This document shows positions 35,424 through 42,984 of a stretch of DNA of 64,000 nucleotides, in pieces; the stretch's first letter is position 1; each line of letters starts with the position of its first letter. The notes beneath the pieces were generated by a model that saw nothing but the letters and a program-made list of their open reading frames with translations, was not told the origin of the DNA and made no database searches. Both the position numbers and the translations under genes were made by a program. The DNA is from Pseudoalteromonas sp. XMcav2-N (GTDB taxonomy: Bacteria; Pseudomonadota; Gammaproteobacteria; Enterobacterales; Alteromonadaceae): NCBI RefSeq assembly GCF_024124545.1, contig NZ_JAMXSF010000015.1, forward strand, positions 90,383 to 154,382, read 5' to 3'.

Positions 35424-36433
35424 TAACGGGCTACCATGGCATGATTAAGCATGTGTACAACCATTGCGATAGCATGCGGGATAACCTGACGTGCGGTATT
35501 CACACGATCATAGTGATCCTCTGAGTTTAGTACAATGCCACCTTGTGAGTAAGAATAGGCACCGCCTTGTGTCAGTAGCGGACGAATATCTTTGTTTGCA
35601 GCATCAGGTGTGGAGAAACTGTTCATTGCCTGCTTTACCAGTGTGAGGCTATTGAGGTTTTCTTGATCATAGTAATCTTTCACCCAGGATTCCCAGCTGG
35701 CGTGATTAAGGTCAGAGGTCGTCCAGGTGTGGTGAGGTTGAAGGAGATCCGTTGTGTGAAATACAAACCCCAGGATCTGTGGGTTACCATTTTGCAGATA
35801 GCTTTGATACCAGTATTGTCCCAGGTTATCGATTGGCTGAAATGGCATCTCTTCAAAGTCGTCGTACATGCTATATCTGGAGTGACTGTCTAAGCGGTAA
35901 TTTTTCTCTGTAATACCATAGCTGTCATATTCACTGTCATCAGCACTAAACCAGCCCGTTTCACCCCCTTTGCCGTCATCGAGATAGTCGCCTTTTAACC
36001 AAGTGGCCGCCATGTTGTCTACTGTGCCCCAGACCGTGAGCTTGTCATAATTGTATCCACCAAAGTCGTTACCATGGACGTCAGCGCCTTGGGTGTGATT
36101 TTGGAAATGCCAATAGCTGGTGTATTTAACAATACTTTGAGCTGCGCCCCACAAAGGTGCCTGCACACAGTCACCAGTAATCGCACCACAGAAGAAAGTA
36201 TCTTCAAAGTCATCGACGTCATAGGCTGCTTGTCCCATTACTTCTGCAAGCTGGGTCACACTCATGCCATGCGACTGAGCATACGCCTGAAGCTTGGCAA
36301 ATTGCGTGGTTGACGGATTTTGTGCCATGTAGTTGACGGCGTCGATAACGATGCGCTTATGTGTTTCCTGACTAAACGCCTGTGTCTCGGCGGCTGTCAG
36401 AGTCAGTGCGCAGAGCAATAATAGTTTTTTCAT
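35423..36433 (-). CDS. Secreted zinc phospholipase C/nuclease-fold enzyme
   Basis: 336 residues with a signal peptide (cleavage near TQA-FSQ). An early His-rich start (SQETHKRIVIDAV) and the motif block LGFVFHTTDLLQPHHTW...NHASWESW (about 221-250) match the pattern of zinc-dependent phospholipase C and S1/P1 nucleases, in which H, D, QPxH and HxxxE bind three zinc ions. Here His226, Asp229, His234/235, His244 and Glu248 are the likely ligands; H-x2-D spacing is one residue shorter than usual. The substrate cannot be told; lipids are more likely than nucleic acid in this context. First gene of a three-gene unit with a PPIase-like protein and an anchored coiled-coil protein. Confidence 0.7.
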   Translation of the reverse strand: MKKLLLLCALTLTAAETQAFSQETHKRIVIDAVNYMAQNPSTTQFAKLQAYAQSHGMSVTQLAEVMGQAAYDVDDFEDTFFCGAITGDCVQAPLWGAAQSIVKYTSYWHFQNHTQGADVHGNDFGGYNYDKLTVWGTVDNMAATWLKGDYLDDGKGGETGWFSADDSEYDSYGITEKNYRLDSHSRYSMYDDFEEMPFQPIDNLGQYWYQSYLQNGNPQILGFVFHTTDLLQPHHTWTTSDLNHASWESWVKDYYDQENLNSLTLVKQAMNSFSTPDAANKDIRPLLTQGGAYSYSQGGIVLNSEDHYDRVNTARQVIPHAIAMVVHMLNHAMVAR

Positions 36434-36615
36434 TGTAGTGTTGTTCCAATAGTTAGAATGTAGGCTCTATATGAGCCTCGGGAATTAGAAAGTCCTTGTG
36501 TTACATTAGTATTAAATATTGGTTAAATAAAATCTTAATTTCGACACCTTGTTGTCGTCGTTGACCTCAGGTATCATGGGGACTTAATTTAGGCACATGA
36601 AAAGTCATAATAACG

Positions 36616-37455
36616 ATGAAAATTATAAAGTTACTTTCTGCTGTGCTGCTTTGCCTGACGCATCAGGTGTATGCCAATGACAGCGCTGGTGATAAAGAAG
36701 ACTGGCTAGAAGACAATGGACTGGAATGGCAGTTGAGTATAGGTGCCTTTTACGTAGACATGGCGTTACCTGAGTTAGTTGGCGCCGATAACTCTCCGGC
36801 ACCGGCTACTTTGCGGGCAGACATCAAACTACAATACAAAAACTTTTATCTGGTGACTTACTCTGGGGATTTTTTTGGTGGTTCTGATCTGGGATATCAG
36901 TTCATTCAGGAAGAAGAGTGGGGACTGGATATCATTTACGGAAGTTATCAACTGCCCTTTACACAAAGAGGTTACTTCGATACCGATGATCCAGTAGTGA
37001 AAGAGCTTAAAGGCATAAAAGACAGAGATCCTGATCAGTCACTGGGGATCGCGTATTACCGTGCCGTTGGCGATTACCTGGCGGTGGCTGAACTGGTCTA
37101 CGATGTGTTTGGCGATACTAATGGCTGGGTTTTTCACCTGGAAGCAACGCGTAACTTCGAGTTACGTAATTGGGATCTGTGGCTTAACTTTGGTGCCAAC
37201 TATTACTCCAGTAATTTTAATAACTACTTTTATGGCGTGACCGAGGAAGAGCGTAATGATTATCTTACGCCATATGAACCTGGCAGCGGAATGTCTGCAT
37301 TTGTTCAAGCTCAGTTAAGTTATCCAATCGCTGAGGACTGGGAGTTTAGTGCAGGAATGTCTTTTTTAGTTGGCTCCAGTGAAGCAAAAGAGAGTCCACT
37401 ATTGGAATCAAACCATGCCAGAGTGCTTTTTACTGGGGTGAAATATGTATTCTAG
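36616..37455 (+). CDS. MipA/OmpV-family outer membrane protein
   Basis: 279 residues: a signal peptide (cleavage near VYA-NDS) and a barrel of the MipA/OmpV family, about 10-12 strands, ending in VKYVF. Typical pieces are WQLSIGAFYVDMALPE, DIKLQYKNFYLVTYSGDF and GANYYSSNFNNYFYGVTEEE. MipA was described as a scaffold for murein enzymes in E. coli; other members respond to peptides or salt. The downstream DUF3019 gene overlaps by 11 nt, a pairing I recall from Shewanella and Pseudoalteromonas. The two-component system often found after them is absent here. Confidence 0.88.
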   Translation: MKIIKLLSAVLLCLTHQVYANDSAGDKEDWLEDNGLEWQLSIGAFYVDMALPELVGADNSPAPATLRADIKLQYKNFYLVTYSGDFFGGSDLGYQFIQEEEWGLDIIYGSYQLPFTQRGYFDTDDPVVKELKGIKDRDPDQSLGIAYYRAVGDYLAVAELVYDVFGDTNGWVFHLEATRNFELRNWDLWLNFGANYYSSNFNNYFYGVTEEERNDYLTPYEPGSGMSAFVQAQLSYPIAEDWEFSAGMSFLVGSSEAKESPLLESNHARVLFTGVKYVF

Positions 37456-37846
37456 ACTCACTTCAGCCATTACTATCGGGATGCTCTGCGCTTCGACAAC
37501 TGCGCATGCTGCTTCCAAAGAAGATAGGAAAGGGATATTACAGGCCGCACCAAATAAGTGTGTTGCATTGCATGAAGGAAGAACTTGCTACACTGATGTG
37601 ACGTTCTCAATATCGGCCCCGCAAATGGGTGACTATTGCATAAGAGAGAGTAGCTCAAAGAAGATTTTGCAATGCTGGGCTAATGTGAGCCATTTTGAGT
37701 ATTTGCTGGCTTTTGGATCTGCTGAGAGCGTCAGTTATGAGCTGATCTCTAAAACTAAGCGCGATGTCCTCGCTGTGACTACCATCAATGTCAACTGGGT
37801 TCATAAGGTACGGAATAAAAAGCGACGCTGGCAGCGTCTGTTTTAA
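37445..37846 (+). CDS. DUF3019-family periplasmic protein
   Basis: 133 residues with a signal peptide (cleavage near AHA-ASK). The mature part of about 110 residues has four Cys (APNKCVALHEGRTCY, GDYCIRES, LQCWANV) that probably form two disulphides, and an Arg/Lys-rich C-terminus (RNKKRRWQRLF), consistent with the DUF3019 family. Function unknown. It begins inside the end of the MipA-like gene, so the two are coupled and probably act together at the envelope. Confidence 0.75.
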   Translation: MYSRLTSAITIGMLCASTTAHAASKEDRKGILQAAPNKCVALHEGRTCYTDVTFSISAPQMGDYCIRESSSKKILQCWANVSHFEYLLAFGSAESVSYELISKTKRDVLAVTTINVNWVHKVRNKKRRWQRLF

Positions 37847-38010
37847 TACCCAGTCGCATTTGTAGTGGAGAACCATGGCAAAAATTTGCGAAATTACATG
37901 GGAAATGGAATGGGCTCTCAGCCGCGTTTTAAAGCCAGTTGTCCGTGGAGCTACCTGCGCGAATCTGGTTATGTATCACTGCGGGTTACCTCACCTGGTT
38001 GTTGCATTAA

Positions 38011-38034
38011 AGGCTAGCGTCATTTAGCTAGCCT
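38011..38034. terminator. Hairpin between convergent genes
   Basis: AGGCTAGC (38011-38018) pairs with GCTAGCCT (38027-38034) around an 8-nt loop. It lies between the DUF3019 gene and the convergent lipoprotein gene. No T run. Confidence 0.5.
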
Positions 38035-38047
38035 AACGATGTGGAAC

Positions 38048-38551
38048 CTACTGACACTGCTCCACTAAACCTCTCAGGTGAGAGCCTATGTCTTCGCTTT
38101 TGCTCTGTCCCTGCTCCAGCAAAGTTTGAGCTTGCTGCTGTAGCTCTGCCAGCTCATAGTTTGCCAGTAAGGTTTTTAGGTAGCTCATTGTATCGGCACC
38201 TGCCTGCAACAGGTTCGGCAGGCTTTCCATTGAAAGCTCTTGGTCGGCCAGGCCCGTTATTGTGTCCATCAGATCTGCCAGATTTGCACTGTCCTGAAGT
38301 GCACCTTCCACCTCGATCATCGACCCCATAGGATCGGCATTGAGTTGCTTAACGACACAACTGGCCATCGTGCCAGCCTCGGCCGACTGACTCATTGCTG
38401 CCAGGCCATGCTCTCTGATATCCGCAATGACTTGTTCCAGTTCTTGGTTATTTGCCAGATATTGTTGCTCTATTTTAGCTTTCGAGTCTCCCAGAAAATC
38501 ACATCCGGTCAATGCGAACAAACTCATGCCATAAATTAAAGAACGCTTCAT
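38048..38551 (-). CDS. Lipoprotein of unknown function
   Basis: 167 residues. The lipobox is L-T-G-C17, followed by Asp at +2, which in enterobacteria favours the inner membrane. The mature part is helical and acidic with regular Leu spacing (NQELEQVIADIREHGLAAM, NLADLMDTITGLADQEL, AELQQQAQTLLEQGQ) and two further Cys (ASCVV and the penultimate residue region VEQCQ) that may pair. No family recognised and no operon partner. Confidence 0.65.
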   Translation of the reverse strand: MKRSLIYGMSLFALTGCDFLGDSKAKIEQQYLANNQELEQVIADIREHGLAAMSQSAEAGTMASCVVKQLNADPMGSMIEVEGALQDSANLADLMDTITGLADQELSMESLPNLLQAGADTMSYLKTLLANYELAELQQQAQTLLEQGQSKSEDIGSHLRGLVEQCQ

Positions 38552-38753
38552 ATTAAGTATCCAAAATCAATCCACTTGTTGTCAGTTTACTGGCTTCGCG
38601 GTCCGTTGTCATTATGACTGTCTGTATGGTCTATCGCACAATATAGCCCGCATTTACGCTGTCCTGTTTACATCACCTGATGGTTGATCATGGCTATCAT
38701 CATAGTTGGTACAAGTACAGCTGCCGGATTGTTCAGCTGGGGGCCTGATAAAC

Positions 38754-39230
38754 TTAAGTTCTCAGGCGTGCGGCCGCCTGGTTGCGATATCGGTCAAGCT
38801 GTACAACATTCGAGATACCAAACAACTCTGCCTTGATGATATTGGCAAACACATGTAAAGCGCGTTTCCAGGCATTGCGTACGGCAAGTGTAAACTGTGA
38901 ACCTAAATGCAGCTTAAGTACCTCAAGTAAGCTATTACAAAAGGTGCTGATATCTTTGACTGAAGGGCACAGCGCCGCGATCAAAATACTCTGCTGGCGA
39001 AGAAACTGAGTCAGCTCATGCTGCCTGGGCAGGTGAATCAGGCATTGCTGCATAAAGTCTTGTAATCGATATTCTAAAGACAAAACATGCTGGTCCGATT
39101 CAGGCAATGTCATGCTGACCCGGCATTGTTTCAGTTTGTTGTAAAAGCTTACGCAGAAGCAGTGAAAGTTAGGCTTAAGCGTCGTGAAAGATTGGTTTAA
39201 TAGCTGGTACTGATAGGGTGAAATACTCAT
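38754..39230 (-). CDS. Globin-fold protein that seems to lack the heme-binding His
   Basis: 158 residues. The helix pattern follows bacterial single-domain globins: LLNQSFTTLKPNFHCFCVSFYNKL (A-B helices, with the S-F and F-Y pairs), a central helical part, LLEVLKLHLGSQFTLAVRNAWKRAL (G helix, LG and AW pairs) and VFANIIKAELFG (H helix). Where globins carry the proximal His in the F helix, this protein reads LRQQSILIAALCPS, with no His nearby. It may therefore be a heme-free relative such as a sensor-type or phycocyanin-like globin. GGAGCG precedes the ATG. No output domain is fused. Confidence 0.5.
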   Translation of the reverse strand: MSISPYQYQLLNQSFTTLKPNFHCFCVSFYNKLKQCRVSMTLPESDQHVLSLEYRLQDFMQQCLIHLPRQHELTQFLRQQSILIAALCPSVKDISTFCNSLLEVLKLHLGSQFTLAVRNAWKRALHVFANIIKAELFGISNVVQLDRYRNQAAARLRT

Positions 39231-39464
39231 AATCGCTCCACATACGATTAGAGCGAATCCATTTGCTCAAGTAATTGCGCAGACTCACTAAGTCAGCCTG
39301 CTTAGGCTGATAATGAGAGCTACAGTAACTTGGGTAAAAGTAATGATGGCCTAATATGTTTGAGTTGCGGTACAACATGCGCCATCACTTTCAGTATAGG
39401 TAGAATATGATCTGATGGGCAAACTTTATCCGAATTATTGTGTTTGAAAAATACTCAGGAGCCT

Positions 39465-39497
39465 GCTATCAGCTCACCACAGGGCGAAGCTGATAGC
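39465..39497 (-). terminator. Hairpin after the carbonic anhydrase gene
   Basis: GCTATCAGCT (39465-39474) pairs perfectly with AGCTGATAGC (39488-39497). It lies 11 bp after the stop of the minus-strand gene. There is no clear T run. Confidence 0.5.
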
Positions 39498-39507
39498 CTG
39501 AAAAACA

Positions 39508-40287
39508 CTATTTAATCGGAGAAAGTAACTTAGGGTCGGTGACTAACTGTCTGACACCATGGGCGTGATCCTCTTCAAATACATTGTCTTCGCACCACTT
39601 GGCCAGGCTGTTGATATCAACTTTGGCGCAGGCCGGTCTGACACTCCAGGTGACCTGAAGGGGCGAGCACTGCTTGTTGTTGTAGCTTGGCCCTGTAGTA
39701 GAGCCCAGAAACTCAACCGGTTTACCGGTCGTTTGTGGGATATATTTCGCCTGATGGTAGCCATTGACTATGTTGCCATCATAGCTTAAATCATTGAAGT
39801 CCAGTGCATCTTCATCGTTCACAACGAGGAAAACCTGAGTTTCAACACGTAAATCGGGATTGGCACATTCGTTACTCAGACAGGATCCCAAACCTTTTCC
39901 TGGGACTACATCACATGAACTGTGTACCCAGTGTACTTCAATCGTATCACCGGGTTTGACGTTTTTACATACCTTGCCTTTTGGCGCACGTAATTCAGCC
40001 TCAGTCAGGCTGCTGGTGGCATTACATTGGTAACCGCCGTACTTGCCGTTACCTGCAAAAACGGCAAAGTCTTTTGCCTTGTGTTCTGCATTCTTATGAA
40101 AATGGATATTACATAAGTTCATCTCACTGGCAGGCGGCGCAAGAGAAAAAACGCGTTTATTTTCGCCATGCAGTTGATCAATATCCCGAGGGGTTTGTGG
40201 TCCAAAACCTTCACAACTGTTTGCTAAAGTGTTGAAAGTGAGTAGTGTTAGCGCTGTCATCGAGACGCCTATAAATGCCTTTTTCAT
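39508..40287 (-). CDS. Delta-class carbonic anhydrase, exported
   Basis: 259 residues with a signal peptide (cleavage near LANS). The sequence fits the delta class known from marine algae and marine bacteria: NLCNIHFHKNAEHK (His62, His64, His69) and IEVHWVHSSCD (His119, His122) carry the likely zinc ligands. Several Cys (C25, C59, C88, C107, C125 region and later ones) suggest disulphides in the periplasm. It would interconvert CO2 and bicarbonate in the periplasm, useful for inorganic-carbon supply and pH. GGAG precedes the ATG. Stands alone. Confidence 0.8.
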   Translation of the reverse strand: MKKAFIGVSMTALTLLTFNTLANSCEGFGPQTPRDIDQLHGENKRVFSLAPPASEMNLCNIHFHKNAEHKAKDFAVFAGNGKYGGYQCNATSSLTEAELRAPKGKVCKNVKPGDTIEVHWVHSSCDVVPGKGLGSCLSNECANPDLRVETQVFLVVNDEDALDFNDLSYDGNIVNGYHQAKYIPQTTGKPVEFLGSTTGPSYNNKQCSPLQVTWSVRPACAKVDINSLAKWCEDNVFEEDHAHGVRQLVTDPKLLSPIK

Positions 40288-40559
40288 GACTGGTTCTCCA
40301 TCAATTTATATTAACTCGATGGGCCGCCAGTATAGATGTTTAACTTTTAAGAACAAGTCAAATGGTAAAATAATGTGAACAAGTGGTTTTTTATAAGTTA
40401 ATAACGATGTTTTTGTTCGCTATTCCCGAACTCATGCTGGGTAATGGTAAATTATTTCGAGTATTTAGGGCGTTGTCACCATTGCTTCATCTTTTCGCCT
40501 TGATAGTCGGCAAAGGCAGTACATTAAGGCGCCATTTTGGTTAAAGGCGGTATCTAAGG

Positions 40560-40588
40560 TTGCGTATTTATACAACTCTCTCTATAAT
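40560..40588 (+). promoter_or_regulatory. Promoter of the metY-rimP-nusA-infB unit
   Basis: TTGCGT (40560-40565) and TATAAT (40583-40588) are 17 bp apart, about 35 bp before the initiator tRNA. The rest of the 335-bp gap 40288-40622 shows nothing else recognisable. Confidence 0.75.
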
Positions 40589-40622
40589 ACACGCCAGTTG
40601 ATGCAGCCAGACTGCACGTTGA

Positions 40623-40699
<77 letters not shown>

Positions 40700-40703
40700 A
40701 GCT

Positions 40704-40752
40704 TAAGAAATGACTTCATTTCTTACAGTTCGCGCATTCATCGTAATGCGCG
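40704..40752 (+). other. Two hairpins after metY
   Basis: TAAGAAATGA (40704-40713) pairs with TCATTTCTTA (40716-40725), and CGCGCATT (40731-40738) pairs with AATGCGCG (40745-40752) followed by TTTT. The second may be a weak terminator limiting read-through from the tRNA into rimP; the first may guide 3' processing of the tRNA. Confidence 0.55.
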
Positions 40753-40918
40753 TTTTGCGTTTAAGCATTCGCTTAATTTAGGCTGATACAGCCCGCAACC
40801 AAGCTCGGCCACTGGCCACACAGTTTGTTTTTGGTGTGACGCCCCGCTTGGTTCGGGGCGTTGTTGTATCTGGAGCTAAGCAATAGAGCCCAGCCCAGAA
40901 GCAAACAGCTGAATCATT

Positions 40919-40940
40919 AGGGCTTTTGAGCCCTTTTTTT
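40919..40940 (+). terminator. Leader terminator just before rimP
   Basis: AGGGCT (40919-40924) pairs with AGCCCT (40929-40934), followed by a run of seven T ending about 10 bp before the rimP Shine-Dalgarno. This is a terminator inside the leader, so rimP-nusA-infB transcription needs read-through. A further GC-rich stem (ACGCCCCG/CGGGGCGT near 40840-40863) lies upstream. Confidence 0.75.
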
Positions 40941-40959
40941 GTTTGTATGGAGGTAATTT

Positions 40960-41415
40960 GTGACAAAACTCGAGCAAGAATTAACGACTATGTTAGAGCC
41001 GGCTGTTGAAGCCTGTGGCTTCGAATTGCTCGGTCTGGAAGTGATGCAAGCCGGTCGTCATTCGACATTGCGCATCTATATTGACCATGAAAATGGCATC
41101 AATGTAGATAATTGTGCAGATGTGAGCCGTCAGGTCAGTGCCATTCTGGATGTCGAGGACCCCATTACAAATGAATACAACCTGGAAGTGTCTTCACCTG
41201 GTGTAGACAGACCATTATTCAAACAAGCTCATTATGAGCAGGCAGTGGGCGAAGAAGTGCGCTTGCGTACAAAGCTTCCACAGGAAGGTCGCCGTAACTT
41301 TAAGGGCGATTTAATTGCAGTTAATGGCGATATGATCACGCTATCCGTCGATGGCCAGGAGCATCACCTTATGCTCAGCAACATCGAGCGCGCGAACATG
41401 ATCGCAAAATTTTAA
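40960..41415 (+). CDS. rimP: Ribosome maturation factor RimP
   Basis: 151 residues, the normal length. RimP binds the 30S subunit and helps S12 and 3'-domain assembly. The N-terminal domain has ACGFELLGLEVMQAG and LRIYIDHENGI, followed by VDNCADVSRQVSAILDVED and YNLEVSSPGVDRPL, the most conserved RimP stretch. The start is GTG with GGAGG six bases upstream. First protein gene of the nusA unit. Confidence 0.95.
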   Translation: MTKLEQELTTMLEPAVEACGFELLGLEVMQAGRHSTLRIYIDHENGINVDNCADVSRQVSAILDVEDPITNEYNLEVSSPGVDRPLFKQAHYEQAVGEEVRLRTKLPQEGRRNFKGDLIAVNGDMITLSVDGQEHHLMLSNIERANMIAKF

Positions 41416-41455
41416 AATTAGGTGCGAAGGAAAAAGGGCAAGCGAGGCAATACTT

Positions 41456-42955
41456 ATGGCAAAAGAAATATTATTGGTTGCAGAAGCTGTTTCCAATGAA
41501 AAAGCAGTCCCAAGAGAAAAGATTTTTGAAGCATTAGAGTTCGCACTAGCGACGGCCACCAAAAAGAAACACGAAGGTGAGATCGAAGTACGCGTTTCTA
41601 TCGACCGTAAGACTGGTGAGTATGACACTTTCCGTCGTTGGATGGTGGTAAATCCGCAAGAAGACGGCTCTTTGGAAAACCCGTATGCAGAGATCACTTT
41701 TGAAGCGGCACAGGTTGAAGAGCCTGACATTCAGCTTGGTGACTTTGTTGAAGAACAGATTGAATCTATCCAGTTCGACCGTATCACGACTCAGATGGCA
41801 AAACAGGTCATCGTTCAAAAGGTTCGTGAAGCAGAGCGTGCATTGATTGTTGACGCTTATAAAGATCAGGAAGGAGAGCTGGTTACCGGTGTGGTGAAAA
41901 AAGCATCTCGTGACACTGTGGTCCTGGATCTGGGTAATAACGCTGAAGCTGTTATATATCGTGAAGATATGCTGCCGCGTGAAAGCTTCCGCCCGGGTGA
42001 CCGCGTACGTGGTCTGCTTTATGCGGTTAAGCCTGAAGCGCGCGGTGCGCAACTGTTTGTAACGCGTTCTAAACCTGAAATGCTGATGGAGCTATTCCGC
42101 ATCGAAGTGCCAGAGATCGGTGAAGAGATGATCGAGCTCAAAGGTGCTGCACGTGATCCGGGATCACGCGCTAAAATTGCGGTAAAATCAAATGACAAAC
42201 GCATTGACCCTGTAGGTGCATGTGTCGGTATGCGTGGTGCGCGTGTTCAGGCAGTATCTACTGAGCTGGGTGGCGAGCGTGTTGATATCGTACTGTACGA
42301 TGACAACCCGGCTCAGTTTGTTATCAATGCTATGGCACCGGCGGAAGTTGCCTCAATCGTTATGGATGAAGACACCCGTACGATGGAAATCGCAGTAGAA
42401 GCCGATAACCTGGCACAGGCGATTGGCCGTAACGGTCAGAACGTACGTCTTGCCAGCCAGTTGACTGGTTGGGAATTGAACGTGATGACAGTGGAAGACA
42501 TGGAGCGCAAGAACGCAGAAGAGTCTGACAAGTTGATCAACCTGTTCACTGAAGCGCTGGACATTGATGATGACTTTGCCACGCTATTAATCAACGAAGG
42601 TTTCTCAACGCTTGAGGAAGTGGCTTACGTGCCAGTTGCAGAGTTCCTTGAGATCGATGGTCTGGACGAAGACACAGTGGAAGAGCTGCGTAAGCGTGCA
42701 AAAGATGCATTGACAACGAAAGCGTTGCGTGACGAAGAAAGCCTGGAAGGCGCAGAACCAGCAGAAGATTTACTTAACCTTGAAGGTCTGGATCGTCATC
42801 TGGCGTTCGTTATGGCCAGTAAAGGGGTGATCACGCTGGAAGATCTGGCTGAGCAGGGCATTGACGAATTAGTCGAAATCACTGAATTATCTGAACAACA
42901 AGCGGGTGACTTGATCATGGCCGCACGTAATATTTGTTGGTTTGGTGAGCAATAG
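41456..42955 (+). CDS. nusA: Transcription factor NusA
   Basis: 499 residues, the length of gammaproteobacterial NusA. It binds RNA polymerase and promotes pausing, termination and, with other Nus factors, antitermination. Domains: N-terminal RNAP-binding domain (1 to about 130), S1 (about 135-200, EGELVTGVVKKASRDTVVLDLG), KH1 and KH2 (about 200-345, including GACVGMRGARVQAVSTEL and AIGRNGQNVRLA), and two acidic C-terminal repeats as in E. coli. Between rimP and infB; likely autoregulated through the leader terminators upstream of rimP. Confidence 0.97.
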   Translation: MAKEILLVAEAVSNEKAVPREKIFEALEFALATATKKKHEGEIEVRVSIDRKTGEYDTFRRWMVVNPQEDGSLENPYAEITFEAAQVEEPDIQLGDFVEEQIESIQFDRITTQMAKQVIVQKVREAERALIVDAYKDQEGELVTGVVKKASRDTVVLDLGNNAEAVIYREDMLPRESFRPGDRVRGLLYAVKPEARGAQLFVTRSKPEMLMELFRIEVPEIGEEMIELKGAARDPGSRAKIAVKSNDKRIDPVGACVGMRGARVQAVSTELGGERVDIVLYDDNPAQFVINAMAPAEVASIVMDEDTRTMEIAVEADNLAQAIGRNGQNVRLASQLTGWELNVMTVEDMERKNAEESDKLINLFTEALDIDDDFATLLINEGFSTLEEVAYVPVAEFLEIDGLDEDTVEELRKRAKDALTTKALRDEESLEGAEPAEDLLNLEGLDRHLAFVMASKGVITLEDLAEQGIDELVEITELSEQQAGDLIMAARNICWFGEQ

Positions 42956-42984
42956 TAGTTTATTAACGGGAGGTAACGCATAAT

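Noticed and set aside
37875..38027. 50-codon frame after the DUF3019 gene, possible remnant of a response regulator
   Set aside because: Its end falls in the hairpin between convergent genes and no regulator motif can be read with confidence.
41341..42052. Long frames antisense to rimP and nusA (up to 168 codons)
   Set aside because: They mirror strongly conserved genes and have no plausible start signal; they are shadows.
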